Origin: Beroe ovata
Lineage: Eukaryota > Ctenophora > Nuda > Beroida > Beroidae
Length of the DNA: 15,818 bases
Assembly (NCBI GenBank): GCA_946803715.1
Contig: CAMPET010000283.1
Location: 32,956-48,773, forward strand
Direction: 5' to 3'
In this document: positions 1 to 9,072 of the stretch, piece after piece
Layout of the letters: the number at the start of each line of letters is the position of its first letter
Position numbering within the stretch: the stretch's first letter is position 1
Notes under the pieces: generated by a model
Database searches by the model: none
Told to the model about the DNA's origin: nothing
Seen by the model: the letters and a program-made list of their open reading frames with translations, nothing else
Translations under genes and position numbers: made by a program

Positions 1-27
1 TGTGTGTGTGTGTGTGTGTGTGTGTGT
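1..27. repeat. (TG)n microsatellite
   Basis: Pure TG dinucleotides at the window edge, decaying into TGTC-type repeats to about 80. Confidence 0.97.
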
Positions 28-390
28 CTATGTTACTGTGTGTCTGTGTTAGTGTGTGTCTGTGTCTGTGTCTGTCTCTCTCACTTTCGACTCACTCTGT
101 TATAATACGCAAGAGAGTGTTCGTGGGACTCAAAATAGCTCAACGTTATAGAATGACGTTACGCATGATCCCACATGTTTCAGTTCCTAATATTAGCGTG
201 GCCCCCAATATGACAATGTATTGTCTCAGCAGCAGTCTCTCCTGTCATTTGTTAGGTTGAAAATGACAAGCCATCATTTGATTATTTAACCACCTTCCCT
301 CCCCCACTCTCTCCAACATTTTTAAGTTAGCCCATCAACCGGCTAGGCGGTTGCGTCTCTGCATTTGAGGGTTTATTTTCCACTTGCCCC

Positions 391-535
391 GTTACCCTGC
401 GCGGGTCAAATCGTTACCATGGGTTACGCTGTTACCATGAGTTACACCGTTACCCTGCGCGGGTTTTATCGTTACCATGGTTACGGTGGGTTACGTTGTT
501 ACCGTGTTCCCAATGGTTACGCTGTTATCGTGTCG
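391..535. repeat. GTTACC minisatellite, about 58-bp period
   Basis: GTTACCCTGCGCGGGT recurs at 391 and 449. Each copy is followed by TCGTTACCATGG and further GTTACSNTG units. The second copy is diverged and longer. Confidence 0.8.
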
Positions 536-580
536 GTGAGAGGGTAGTTAATATTATAAGATCTGCTTCGTTGATACTAA

Positions 581-620
581 AGGTAACTATGAATTATTAT
601 AGGTAACTATGGATTATTCA
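581..620. repeat. 20-bp tandem pair
   Basis: Two adjacent copies of aggtaactatgaattattat, differing at a few positions. Confidence 0.85.
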
Positions 621-1091
621 TGTTATTTGGTTACTGCATAACTATGTATAATGTAATGTGGTCCTCAAGGTTAAAAGGCACTTAAATAGCCACTGCATGA
701 TTTCAAATTTCTGTAAGCAAGATTCTGTCTTTCGTTTATTCTTCGTTTTTCTCTGTGAATTGTTCGACATCATTCAGTCGCCGTCAATATTTATTCCGAA
801 ACCGCTAGGTAATTCGTCACCGGTTTTTTCTGACATACTTATCCTTTCAAACTCGGTTATTATAGTTGTAGATTCTGATATTATCTATGTTGCTCTCGTA
901 TCTCTGTTGCTCTGATATCACTTGCTGAGTGGCTATGACCTATATTATAGAGTTGTACATGAGAGTTGAAACACGCATATCTTTAGGTAGTATAATATGT
1001 GATGGTCGTCATAGGAAGGGTAATGGACGATCAGGGCAGACCAGTTCCTTTAGAGTCCTGTGTAAGTTCTGTGTAAGGGGAAAATCATCTT

Positions 1092-1227
1092 CGTGTGTGT
1101 GTGTGTGCGAATGAATATATGTATGTGTGTCTTTGCCTGTGTGTGTTTGTGCCTGTGTATGTTTGTGGATGTGTGTTTGCTTGTCTGTGTGTTCTGTATT
1201 ATTATTTGTGTTTGTGTGGTTGTGTAA
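1092..1227. repeat. Degenerate TG/TGTT repeat
   Basis: A pure TG start (1092-1108), then interrupted TGTGTTTG-type sequence. It creates long opposite-strand Thr/His-rich and Cys/Val-rich false ORFs. Confidence 0.9.
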
Positions 1228-1341
1228 AGCCCATGCATCTTGTACTGATGTTTGAAACTACTGTACCTAATACCTAAGCTTTTACTTTCCATGACACAAT
1301 GATTTTTCCCCGCTTTTTCATGATAATCCCTTTCGTTTCAG

Positions 1342-1413
1342 GCAGAATTACCAGACTACTTAGATGTTGATGTGGAGAAACGACAGAACTACTGTACATC
1401 CCCAGAATCACAG
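1342..1413 (+). CDS. RERE: RERE exon a: start of ELM2 domain
   Basis: A 72-base exon bounded by tttcag and gtacag, in phase 0. It encodes 24 residues beginning AELPDYLD, which match the 'QAxLPD' opening of ELM2 domains. The residues expected just before it (VG..Q) must come from an exon further left, and I could not find it within the window. Confidence 0.75.
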
Positions 1414-3522
1414 GTACAGATTGTACATTATACACGAATACAATATTATGTACATAGTACATTCAAGCATTTTACCAGAAGTAGGGATCCCTTCTTCCAA
1501 TCGCATGTATTGTTATTTGGGTCCAACCTGTTACGGACCATGATATGTCCACTCTGTTGTACACTAATTAGGTGATAATTATCAGATAATTATAGGACTC
1601 TGTCTAAACTGCGGCTTTTACCCACACACCGTCATCAGCAATTGTTTGCTGTATAATTGTACAATGTACATAATATGTGACGTAATGGAGGGGCCAATGA
1701 CACCATGGTGATGGTGTCACGATGAAGGATGGTGCCCTGTAATTGAATGTTCTTTCTTAACAATTGGGAATCATTGGGATCTCCAATCCCCTTCGCAAGG
1801 TCGCAGGATCAATGCAAATAACACATAATTATCCCAGAATGTTGGCAAATGCCAAATATCGATATGATATGCAGATGCTGCACTCATTGCCGATGCTATA
1901 TCCCGTCCCTATATCGCACTGTTAACAGCTTCTGTAGGAGGGGAGAGGGTGGGGAGGCACTGTTTTCCAAACAAAGACTAATATACCGTAAACCGGGGTT
2001 ACTTTGGGCCACTTTTGACCTTTCAGTGTCTGCCACAAATTTTCCTTTAATGGTACCATTGTAAATTTTTTTTATTTTTAGTNGCCCTGATCTCCATTTC
2101 CACTACTATAGAATTGTGTGGAATTATGCGTCCCCTCCTCACAGCCCTTACTCTATCCCTTCTCTCTCTCCCCCGCTCCATTATTCTCACACATTCTTTA
2201 ATCGGATGATTTTACCACCTCAATTCCGCAATACCTTCCCATGCTACCTGAGGTGATTGCCAGTTTCACTTCACCGGGATTTCGTTACGCGCAATCCCCT
2301 CCTCCAGTAATGTTGTTGTGGACAATCTCTCTGTTTCCCTTGTTACCATGTTGTGGCTAGGCACCATGCGGTTCTTTCCTGATTCACTGAGCAGGAGCAA
2401 GCGCGATATAACACCACTCTGATCGCACCATATAAGGGCAATGAACAGGGCGCGTGTACTTGGTGTGGAGAGCAAAGTGGAGGACCCATTCTCGCCGGAT
2501 ATAGACCGTATATAGATCATGTTGTAGGGCTCAACTTATCCCCTGATTTTCCCTTTTATAGATGTGTCAAATTTTCCTATCAGTACGGCATTCAACACTC
2601 AATGCAGTGTATGGTTGTATTTCCCCAGTAGCTGTTATTGGCATACTTCTCTTGCGACCCATGTTAAACGCGGACAGTTTTGAATACTGTTAAAACCGCA
2701 CCGTTTTTATCAATCGAGAATGATCTGTCAGTTATTCAGTGCCTGATAATTGTTGGTTGTGTTCGCTTTTATTAAACTGTGCGTGTGTGTGTGTGAGTGT
2801 GTGTGCGTGTTCTCATGTTTGTTAAAACTCCCGTCATGCATTACTTGTTGTTACCACTCTAATTCCATTTCAATATTTATAGAAGATGTCTGTTTTAACA
2901 AGGCCGCATCTTGCGACCACGGATTACTAGCCATGGTATCATCTATCAAGCATGTTATATAGTGGTTTCTTGATAGTACAAATCAAAACACAGACACGCA
3001 GCATGCTGCATTATCACAGTATCAATCTGTGCGCGCGCTCGCCACTTCATTTTTCATACTTCATCGAGTTTAGTCAGTTTGATGACACTGATTGAGCGTT
3101 ACATTAGTGTCCTCTCTGTTCTTGGATCTATGCCAAGGTTTTGCATCAGTTAATTCAAGAGGACTTGAAGTGCCGTGAGGACATTTTTTCGTGAAAACAA
3201 TGCTGACTTTCACTGTGATGAACAATAGCACAGTACCACACTATATCAATAGCGATATTGACAGCCATTATCAGTTTATTTCCAATGATAATCTCCACTA
3301 CTACCCAGGACGCTTTATACTTTGCCTCTCTCCCAGAGTTTTAAACTGCTCGCTCACAGCTCACCTGATCACCGAAGTGCTGACTACTTTCATTTTCGTC
3401 CCGCCCACACTCCCTATTTTACCGAAACACTTGATGATTTTCTTCCAACGGAATGATTGCATTTCGCATATGTCACATTTCCCCTCTGATTTCCATCCAT
3501 TCCATGTGTATGTGCTGCTATC

Positions 3523-3568
<46 letters not shown>

Positions 3569-3721
3569 CTGCTGTATCGTTCCCACCTGGTAGACGGTCT
3601 AACCAAGTTCAGCTATTATAACCAGCTATCATTAAAGTGGCCAGTTCTAAGCTGAATCCACTGACACATGTGTGTGACCACTCTCCCATGAGGGGCTATA
3701 AAAGACATCCCGCGCGGTAGT

Positions 3722-3760
<39 letters not shown>

Positions 3761-6700
3761 TGTGAACTGCTGTATCGTTCCCACCTGGTAGACGGTCTAA
3801 CGAAGTTCAGCTATTATAACCAGCTATAACCAGCTACCAGTGGCTAGTTCTAAGCTGAATCCACTGACACATGTGTGTGACCACTCTCCCATGAGGGGCT
3901 ATAAAAGACATCCCGCGCGGTAGTGGGTGTGTGTGTGTGTGTGTGTGCGTGTGTGTGTGCGTGTGTGTTTGTGTGTGCGTGTGCGTTTCTGTGCGTTTCT
4001 CTGTGTGTGTGTCTGTGTGTACTGTGTGTGTGTCTGTATGTGTCTGTGTGTGTGTGTGTGTCTGCGTGTGTGTCTTTGTGTGTCTGTGTTTGTTTGTCTG
4101 TCTGTGTGGGTCTGGGTTTGTGCGTGCGTGATAAAACTATAACACCGCTGTTCATATATAGTACCGATTCCCCCTCGTTTCATGTGCTGTTTATTGTAGC
4201 GTGGAGATGTCGTAGCCCGATGAATTGGGTATACGATATGTTAGACTGGCGTCCTTGAGCTGATCTTCTTCGATAAAGGTTGGTTTAGTTGGTCGAAGTA
4301 TAGTTTTTGCGTAGTTGCTTTACAGACAGATTTGTATACATTCTCATACTATGCATTCGCATACTATGCATTCTCAAGTCCATGTACAATGTACAATGTA
4401 CATCGTAAAATGTACATTGTACATCCCTTGCACAATGCACTGTATGCGCAGTACATTCAATTGCTGCGTCATGTATATCTTTTGTAATGTGAGTCATAGG
4501 ATATTTCTTGGTGAGCCAGGGCAGTCTTTTCTTGGTAAAATAAGGTAGGGTTTCCACAGTTTCAATTTGGCAGTAATAATCTCGGTGTATAATATGTTTC
4601 GATGCCCTCATATGCCTATTGATAGCATCCTCAGAATGCTGTCTGTATCGAAATTCTCATTACCATACGAGGCTAATGATTGACCCCCACCCGCTCTCTA
4701 CTTAATTGAATTAAATCGTGTTTATGACAAGACCATGAAATCACACTATATTTTCGTGTGTGGGTGTGTGTTTGTGTCCGTGTGTGTGTGTTGGGGTCTA
4801 CATGTGTCTGCGTCTATGCTCACCCCCCCCCCTCACCACCCTCTCACAAGCTCATCCCTCTCAGTGTTGGATACCTGGAAAGCTAAACGACAAAGACCTC
4901 AAGCAGTACATACGAGTTGCAAGGTAAGGAAAAACTCTGCCCTAATCAGGTTACCATATCGATCCGTAATCTCATTATGCTTAATCCAATTAGGCGTTGT
5001 TTTTGTCGCTGATAAGGCGCGCGTGAAACGGCGGTTTTTATGTTACAGTTACTCTTATCTCGGTCATTCATTCTTGTCTTATCTCGAGTCGTCTTTTCTA
5101 TGGATATTCGGTTATGTGTTATTGTTCCGTGGTACCTATATGTTCTCTTATTTGGCTGTCGGTCTAATTTTCACATCGCTTTATCATGACAAATACAGAT
5201 GCTCTGTATGTCAGGTCTGCATAGACTGATGATATACACTTCATATTTGTACCTGTATATTTCCGAATTAGCATAGCTCCTCTAACATCTGACTATCCCT
5301 CTCTGGTTACTCTCTATAGTCTCTAACTCCTCTAACCCTGTTCAGTGTTCACCTCTCTCTCTCTCTCTCTTCGACCCCACTCTAACCCGATACTTCACTC
5401 CGGCCCCACTGACCCTGATTGTCGGTGATTACACCCTCCCTCTCTCTCCCTCTCTCTCCCTCTCCATTATTCTCACACACCCTCTCTCTCTCAGAAGTGT
5501 GGCCGCGTTGGCGGGTATCTGCAACGGGGGCACCATGAAGAAGGGCATTGACATGTCGTGTAATGATGGGGCAGCATTTGACGCACTCAAGTTGCTCCAC
5601 GAGAACGAGTACAACTCTAACGAGGCACTCGCCGGCATGGTTGCCCTCCCCGCTCACAAGACGTGAGTGTTGCTATAGCAACCCATGATGTCATTCACTC
5701 ATATTACTCGGTCACAAAAATCATAGCCGCCATTCCTCACATTCTTCTGTATTGCAGTGAAGCTTCACTCAGTCGTTTACATACTGTACCCGAATTTCAT
5801 AGCAATGTTCTCAACTTATATTCTTTACGGTTTCGGTCTACTGATTTCGTTTTCTATTTGCGAATCGCATTCGTTTCCAACTGAATGTTTCCCACATCAG
5901 GGCCCTCAGTAAATGGGCTGAAGAGGAGAAGCGTCTATTCGAACAAGGAATAAAGCAGTTTGGCAAGCATTTCGACAAGATACGACGCGAGTTTCTCCCT
6001 AAGAAGAACACCAAGGAGATAGTCGAGTATTACTATCTCTGGAAAATGACGCCCTCAGCACTCAATATCAGATATGCCAAGAAGAAAGGGTCCAAGAACA
6101 ACGGGCTCCCCTTCTCCAAGAAGTGCAAGTTGTCGAACGATAACGCCAGCTCGGAGGCCGGGGAGGGGAGCTCCGGATCGGAGAGCCCGCCCTCCGAGTC
6201 GGAGGAGAGCAATGCGGAGGACGGAGAATTGGTGGGCCGTGACGATCTGACCTGTGACCATTGCAAGACCAAGGAGAGTGAGAGGTGGCGGTATGGTGGC
6301 AGCAACAAAATGGTCCTCTGTTCGCCGTGTCGGCTCCACTTCAAGAGATTTGGCGAACTGCCAACCCTCTCGGAATCTAGCCTGTCGGAGTCCAGTATCG
6401 CTGGATCGGTGAAGAACGGTGGAAGTGAGACGGAGACAGTGAAGTCGGGGGAGAACAATCTGGAGACAGCGTCTCCGGAACCCGAGAAAGACACCCCGAC
6501 TGAGACAGTCCCAGCTGAGGAAGAGGAGGACGAGAAGGATCAGACAGGTGAGAATTCCCCCCCACACACCAGTGGGGAAATGTGCAGTCTCGCGTATGTA
6601 GTGTGTGTCTGTCATGCGCGGTTGTAAGTTATGAATGACGCTATCATAACGACACGCGGTTTCTCTCCAATGTTTTATGCGATATCAACCACATTCTATT

Positions 6701-9072
6701 ATACAAAACTCGATAACATGCATGGCACATTTAAAACTCAGTTTAACTCGAGCGTGTCTTGTTATTCATCAAAATTTTAATCGACAGTGTGCTAACAGGT
6801 CCGTGTGCGATGTGGCAGTCTAGAAGTAGAACATGCTTGCAACAACCTCCCCCCCCCCAATTATTGGATACCTAATCACCTCCCCCTGCTTCAGGTGACC
6901 TGCTCATAGACGATGATGAGGACATGGCTTCTGTCAATGTGGACGAGGACAATGGAGACGGGGATGACGGGGATGAGCCCATAGTGGACGAGGAGGCGAC
7001 AGAGGAACCTAACAAGGCTCTCACGGTCAAGATTGGTCAGGTTTCCTTCACCCGACCCTCCTGTCGGCCGTTGGAGCGTTGCTGTCGGACAGACCTCGTG
7101 TTTCTGGGCCGGGATACCCTGAAAAGAGAGCCGCCAGTTGCCAAGGCGTCACGGACACCCATAAAACAGGAGCCACAATCCACAGTCTATAGCGGAGTAC
7201 ACCCTAACTTCTCACCTCTGTTCTCTCCTGCTGCTGCGGGTGGCAGTGCCATGATGCCACCTGCTGGCTTGTTGCCAGGTGGCAGTGTCCTGCCCGGTAA
7301 TGCAGCTGTGCTCGGAGCTGGCGGCGGTCTGTTTAGAGGTGGCCAGGTGCCAACATCTGCAGCAGCTGTCAAGCCGGAAACTATCACCAAGATAGAGCCG
7401 AGTGCCGCACTCGCCCAGGCAAAACTCATGGAGCTTTTCCAGCAGCAGGAGGCGGCAGCTAAATTCAAGGTGAGCGACGCTCTCAAACTTTACAGAGTTT
7501 TACTCATTGTACTGTGTGATTGGAGCTCCCTTTGTAGGATTCTCCCTGCCGAGGGTAGGCAGTAACAGCTCCCTATAATAATCAGTGTGCTCTCAGATGC
7601 AGGCTGACAGTCTGTACAACATACCACATGGACTGAGACCTCCCTCACTGGCACCTCCTGGCATAATGCCAAACTTCCCCGGGATAAGGCACGCATCAGG
7701 ACTAGAGAACGTGAGTCTCAACTCTCACTGTGACTTTACTGTCACAATCACTCATTAACCCTGTATACCATGGGTTCATTGATAGCATCCTTCTTCAGAA
7801 ACTGTTGCAAGGTTTACACCCACAACTGCAACAAGAACAAATCGCTGAGCATTTAGAGGCTCTATCCAGGCAACAACAGCAACATCAACAGCAACAACAA
7901 CAACAGCAGCAACATCAACAGGCGGTTGCTGCGCAACAACACTTGCAACAGCAACACCAGCATTTCAACGCGGAGCGGCTCCAAGAGTTGTTGAAAAATG
8001 CCAGGACAGCACCAGAGGTTAGAATATGGAAGGTACAAAATTATAACATCCCATCCACTCTATTCTCGACTCTAGAATTATCACTGCCCTACTCTACACT
8101 AGAATTATCGCTGCCCTCCCCTACAATATCCCATTCTTTCAGCAGAAGTATCTGCAGGAGCAACTTATCGAGGCTGCTAGTCGAGACGCCCTGGCGAGGC
8201 AGCAACAAGCTGCTGCCGCCGCACACCTCCTCCCCCAAAATGCCGAGACTTCCCAACAAGCGTCGCAGTGGGCGCGGTTCATTGAGCAACAGGCGCTCGC
8301 GGCGGCGCAGCAACATAACGCTGCCGCAGCCGCAGCAGCGCAGCAACACTCCAACAGCGGCCAACCCCACTCCGCCTCACACCGACCATTCGAGTTGCCG
8401 AGCCACATGGCGAGTGCTCTACAGCAACACCATCAACAGCAGCAACATATACAACAGCAACAACAACGACCCCAAATATCACACATTCAGCATCAGCAAC
8501 AACAACAGCAACAACAACAGCAGCAGCAGCAACAACAGCAACAACAACAGCAACAAGAAAAGAAGCGAGACGTACCCTATCCTTACCATCAGCTCTTCCC
8601 AATTATGGCCGTAAGTTGATCATACAATTAAAAATTGGTTCTTAATTGCAGCCTGTGACGTTGCCTGTGATGTTGCATGAGGTTATATTGTCTTTGATTG
8701 AACTATCTCGTTTTACAACTCTCCGTATTATCTCAGAGACGCCACAAATCGAGTCAGAAACACGAGTGTAAACTCAAGAGGGAGGATGATGACATCATAT
8801 TCATGGGCTCGAACGGTGCGCCCGGTGGCGCCACGCCGCGCACCCTCCCCACCGCCCACCTCCCTGCCCATCTGTCTCAGATCAAGCCGTCATTCTCGCC
8901 CCTCCAGAACGCGCCCCCTCACCGCCTACCGCCGCCCACCAGCTCCATTCCGCCCAGCTCACAACACCACCAGCAACAATTACCTGCCGGACTTTTCCCT
9001 CCGGGCTCAGCACACTATGCAAACTTACTCAAAGTCTTTCAAAATCAGAACCTACTGAGAAATCAGTTATAA
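1342..9072 (+). CDS. RERE: RERE/atrophin-type nuclear corepressor, 3' part of gene (9 exons)
   Basis: Spliced coding exons are 1342-1413, 4865-4923, 5495-5662, 5901-6547, 6895-7469, 7597-7710, 7799-8017 (or to 8032), 8146-8610 (or from 8143) and 8737-9072. All are GT-AG and the phases agree, giving about 884 residues up to TAA. Domain order is ELM2 (window residues 1 to about 100), SANT (about 105-150, starting KWAEEEK), then a zinc finger C218-x2-C221-x18-C240-x2-C243 followed by [11 protein letters not shown]. That finger and its tail match the RERE/atrophin type better than MTA, and MIER lacks it. In this family ELM2-SANT recruits histone deacetylase 1/2 and the protein represses transcription in the nucleus. 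The rest is low-complexity: acidic and Ser-rich stretches, four SUMO-type motifs and polyQ. The start codon and the expected BAH domain are left of the window. The C-terminal half is much shorter than I recall for vertebrate RERE, and I could not match it to the atrophin domain. Confidence 0.88.
1698..1719. repeat. Perfect 9-bp hairpin
   Basis: tgacaccat, a GGTG loop, then atggtgtca: a perfect inverted repeat with a 4-base loop inside the large RERE intron. Confidence 0.85.
2779..2810. repeat. (TG)n microsatellite
   Basis: TG dinucleotides with single-base interruptions. Confidence 0.9.
3525..3566. repeat. (TG)n microsatellite flanking duplication copy 1
   Basis: An uninterrupted TG run directly left of the first duplicated unit. 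Confidence 0.95.
3567..3720. repeat. Tandem duplication, copy 1 (154 bp)
   Basis: The unit starts aactgctgtatcgttcccac and ends cccgcgcggtag. It is nearly identical to 3765-3923. It includes TATAAAAG at 3697-3704. Confidence 0.95.
3721..3764. repeat. (TG)n microsatellite between duplication copies
   Basis: A mostly pure TG run separating the two units, giving a 198-bp repeat period. Confidence 0.95.
3765..3923. repeat. Tandem duplication, copy 2 (159 bp)
   Basis: Matches copy 1 almost throughout. It differs by an internal re-duplication of ccagctataa/ccagctacca and a few substitutions. TATAAAAG is at 3900-3907. Confidence 0.95.
3924..4125. repeat. Long interrupted TG/TGTC repeat
   Basis: About 200 bases of TG with TC, TT and CG interruptions. 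It produces several overlapping false ORFs rich in Cys/Val (+ strand) or Thr/His (- strand). Confidence 0.95.
4339..4368. repeat. 15-bp tandem pair
   Basis: cattctcatactatg followed by cattcgcatactatg, with a partial third copy (cattctca) after it. Confidence 0.88.
4382..4424. repeat. TGTACA inverted repeat
   Basis: The left arm atgtacaatgtac (4382-4394) is the exact reverse complement of gtacattgtacat (4412-4424). Further TGTACA-like units extend to about 4455. Confidence 0.88.
4755..4793. repeat. Interrupted TG repeat
   Basis: A TG-rich run in the 3' part of the large intron, followed by a run of ten C (4823-4832) ahead of the exon at 4865. Confidence 0.85.
4865..4923 (+). CDS. RERE: RERE exon b: ELM2 core
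   Basis: A 59-base exon between ctctcag and gtaagg. It encodes [19 protein letters not shown] and part of an Arg codon. The WxPG...YxRxAR pattern is the ELM2 signature and continues directly from the previous exon after a 3451-base intron. It ends in phase 2. Confidence 0.88.
4924..5494 (+). other. RERE: RERE 571-base intron with CT-rich 3' end
   Basis: It runs from gtaagg to tctcag. The last 140 bases carry long CT/CTC runs (5352-5371, 5431-5464, 5481-5492), which act as or extend the polypyrimidine tract. Nothing else is recognised in it. Confidence 0.8.
5495..5662 (+). CDS. RERE: RERE exon c: ELM2 C-terminal half
   Basis: A 168-base exon after a CT-rich polypyrimidine tract, ending at gtgagt. 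It encodes [12 protein letters not shown], then the conserved [12 protein letters not shown] helix and an ALAGMV segment, as in the C-terminal half of RERE ELM2. It starts and ends in phase 2. Confidence 0.9.
5901..6547 (+). CDS. RERE: RERE exon d: SANT domain and GATA-type zinc finger
   Basis: The largest exon visible (647 bases). The SANT domain runs from [20 protein letters not shown] to the YYYLWKMTP motif. A Lys-rich stretch and a Ser/Glu-rich linker follow. The zinc finger has cysteines at codons 6253, 6262, 6319 and 6328 (C-x2-C-x18-C-x2-C). The exon ends in an acidic Glu/Asp stretch at a gtgaga donor, phase 1. An apparent ORF starting at the internal ATG 6046 is only this exon read from the SANT end. 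Confidence 0.93.
6548..6894 (+). other. RERE: RERE 347-base intron
   Basis: It runs from gtgaga to cttcag and contains a run of ten C at 6849-6858 near the acceptor. No other structure was seen. Confidence 0.8.
6895..7469 (+). CDS. RERE: RERE exon e: acidic, Pro/Gly/Ala-rich region with SUMO-type motifs
   Basis: The exon begins after ccctgcttcag, completing a Gly codon, and ends at AAG|gtgagc. It opens with a strongly acidic run ([11 protein letters not shown], then many Asp/Glu). A short Cys-containing patch ([12 protein letters not shown]) follows, then LKRE, IKQE and VKPE motifs, a Gly/Ala/Pro-rich stretch, and a helical [16 protein letters not shown] end. Only the reading frame and splice agreement tie it to the gene; no named domain is recognised. 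Confidence 0.85.
7597..7710 (+). CDS. RERE: RERE exon f: Pro-rich linker
   Basis: A 114-base exon (38 codons, phase 0 at both ends) between tctcag and gtgagt. It encodes a Pro- and Met-containing segment starting [16 protein letters not shown]. Being a multiple of three, it could be skipped without a frameshift. Confidence 0.8.
7799..8017 (+). CDS. RERE: RERE exon g: first polyQ/His-rich segment
   Basis: The exon starts after cttcttcag and reads [20 protein letters not shown], then mixed CAG/CAA runs broken by His (7870-7960), then [14 protein letters not shown]. Two in-phase donors are possible: GAG|gttaga (ends 8017) or AAG|gtacaa (ends 8032, adding VRIWK). The sequence does not decide between them. 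Confidence 0.78.
8146..8610 (+). CDS. RERE: RERE exon h: Ala/Gln-rich segment with longest polyQ tract
   Basis: The frame starting [19 protein letters not shown] continues through Ala- and Gln-rich sequence to an uninterrupted 21-Gln run (8494-8556, mixed CAG and CAA codons). It then reads [15 protein letters not shown] and ends at GCC|gtaagt. The acceptor is a tandem cagcag, so the exon may begin at 8143 or 8146. ORFs in the other two frames here are translations of the same trinucleotide repeat. Confidence 0.82.
8737..9072 (+). CDS. RERE: RERE exon i: terminal coding exon
   Basis: The exon starts after ttatctcag with [19 protein letters not shown], a basic patch followed by an acidic one that contains a fourth SUMO-type LKRE (8773-8784). 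A Pro/His-rich stretch follows, and the end is [15 protein letters not shown] before TAA at 9070-9072. Confidence 0.85.
   Translation, partial: RRHKSSQKHECKLKREDDDIIFMGSNGAPGGATPRTLPTAHLPAHLSQIKPSFSPLQNAPPHRLPPPTSSIPPSSQHHQQQLPAGLFPPGSAHYANLLKVFQNQNLLRNQL

Larger units (their letters stand above)
1..1341. other. Repeat-rich non-coding stretch, probable RERE intron
   Basis: No convincing exon or family match was seen on either strand. It contains TG repeats at both ends, a GTTACC-type minisatellite and a 20-bp tandem pair, listed separately. Its intron status is inferred because the exon at 1342 must be joined to an upstream one. Confidence 0.6.
1414..4864 (+). other. RERE: RERE 3.4-kb repeat-bearing intron
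   Basis: It runs from gtacag to ctctcag between the two halves of the first ELM2 segment, and the protein match is continuous across it. It holds many simple repeats and a tandem duplication (separate entries), one ambiguous base at 2083, and no exon that I can recognise. Confidence 0.75.

Noticed and set aside
1372-1575. A 67-codon ORF over the first ELM2 exon
   Set aside because: It is in a different frame from the ELM2 match and runs into the intron.
3850-4258. Several overlapping long ORFs on both strands (Thr/His-rich and Cys/Val-rich)
   Set aside because: They are six-frame readings of the interrupted TG repeat, with no splice context or family match.
1342-6547. Gene 1 as MTA or MIER rather than RERE
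   Set aside because: MIER lacks the GATA-type finger. The MTA finger and tail differ, while CxxC-x18-CxxC followed by HFKRFGELP matches the RERE/atrophin type.
6033-6615. Minus-strand ORFs of 153 and 186 codons opposite the zinc-finger exon
   Set aside because: They mirror a real coding exon with strong codon bias. The plus strand carries clear SANT and zinc-finger motifs.
7730-8614. A 294-codon plus-strand ORF through the polyQ region
   Set aside because: It begins in an intron, is correct only for exon g, then runs through the next intron and reads exon h in the wrong frame (Asn/Ser-rich translation of CAA/CAG).
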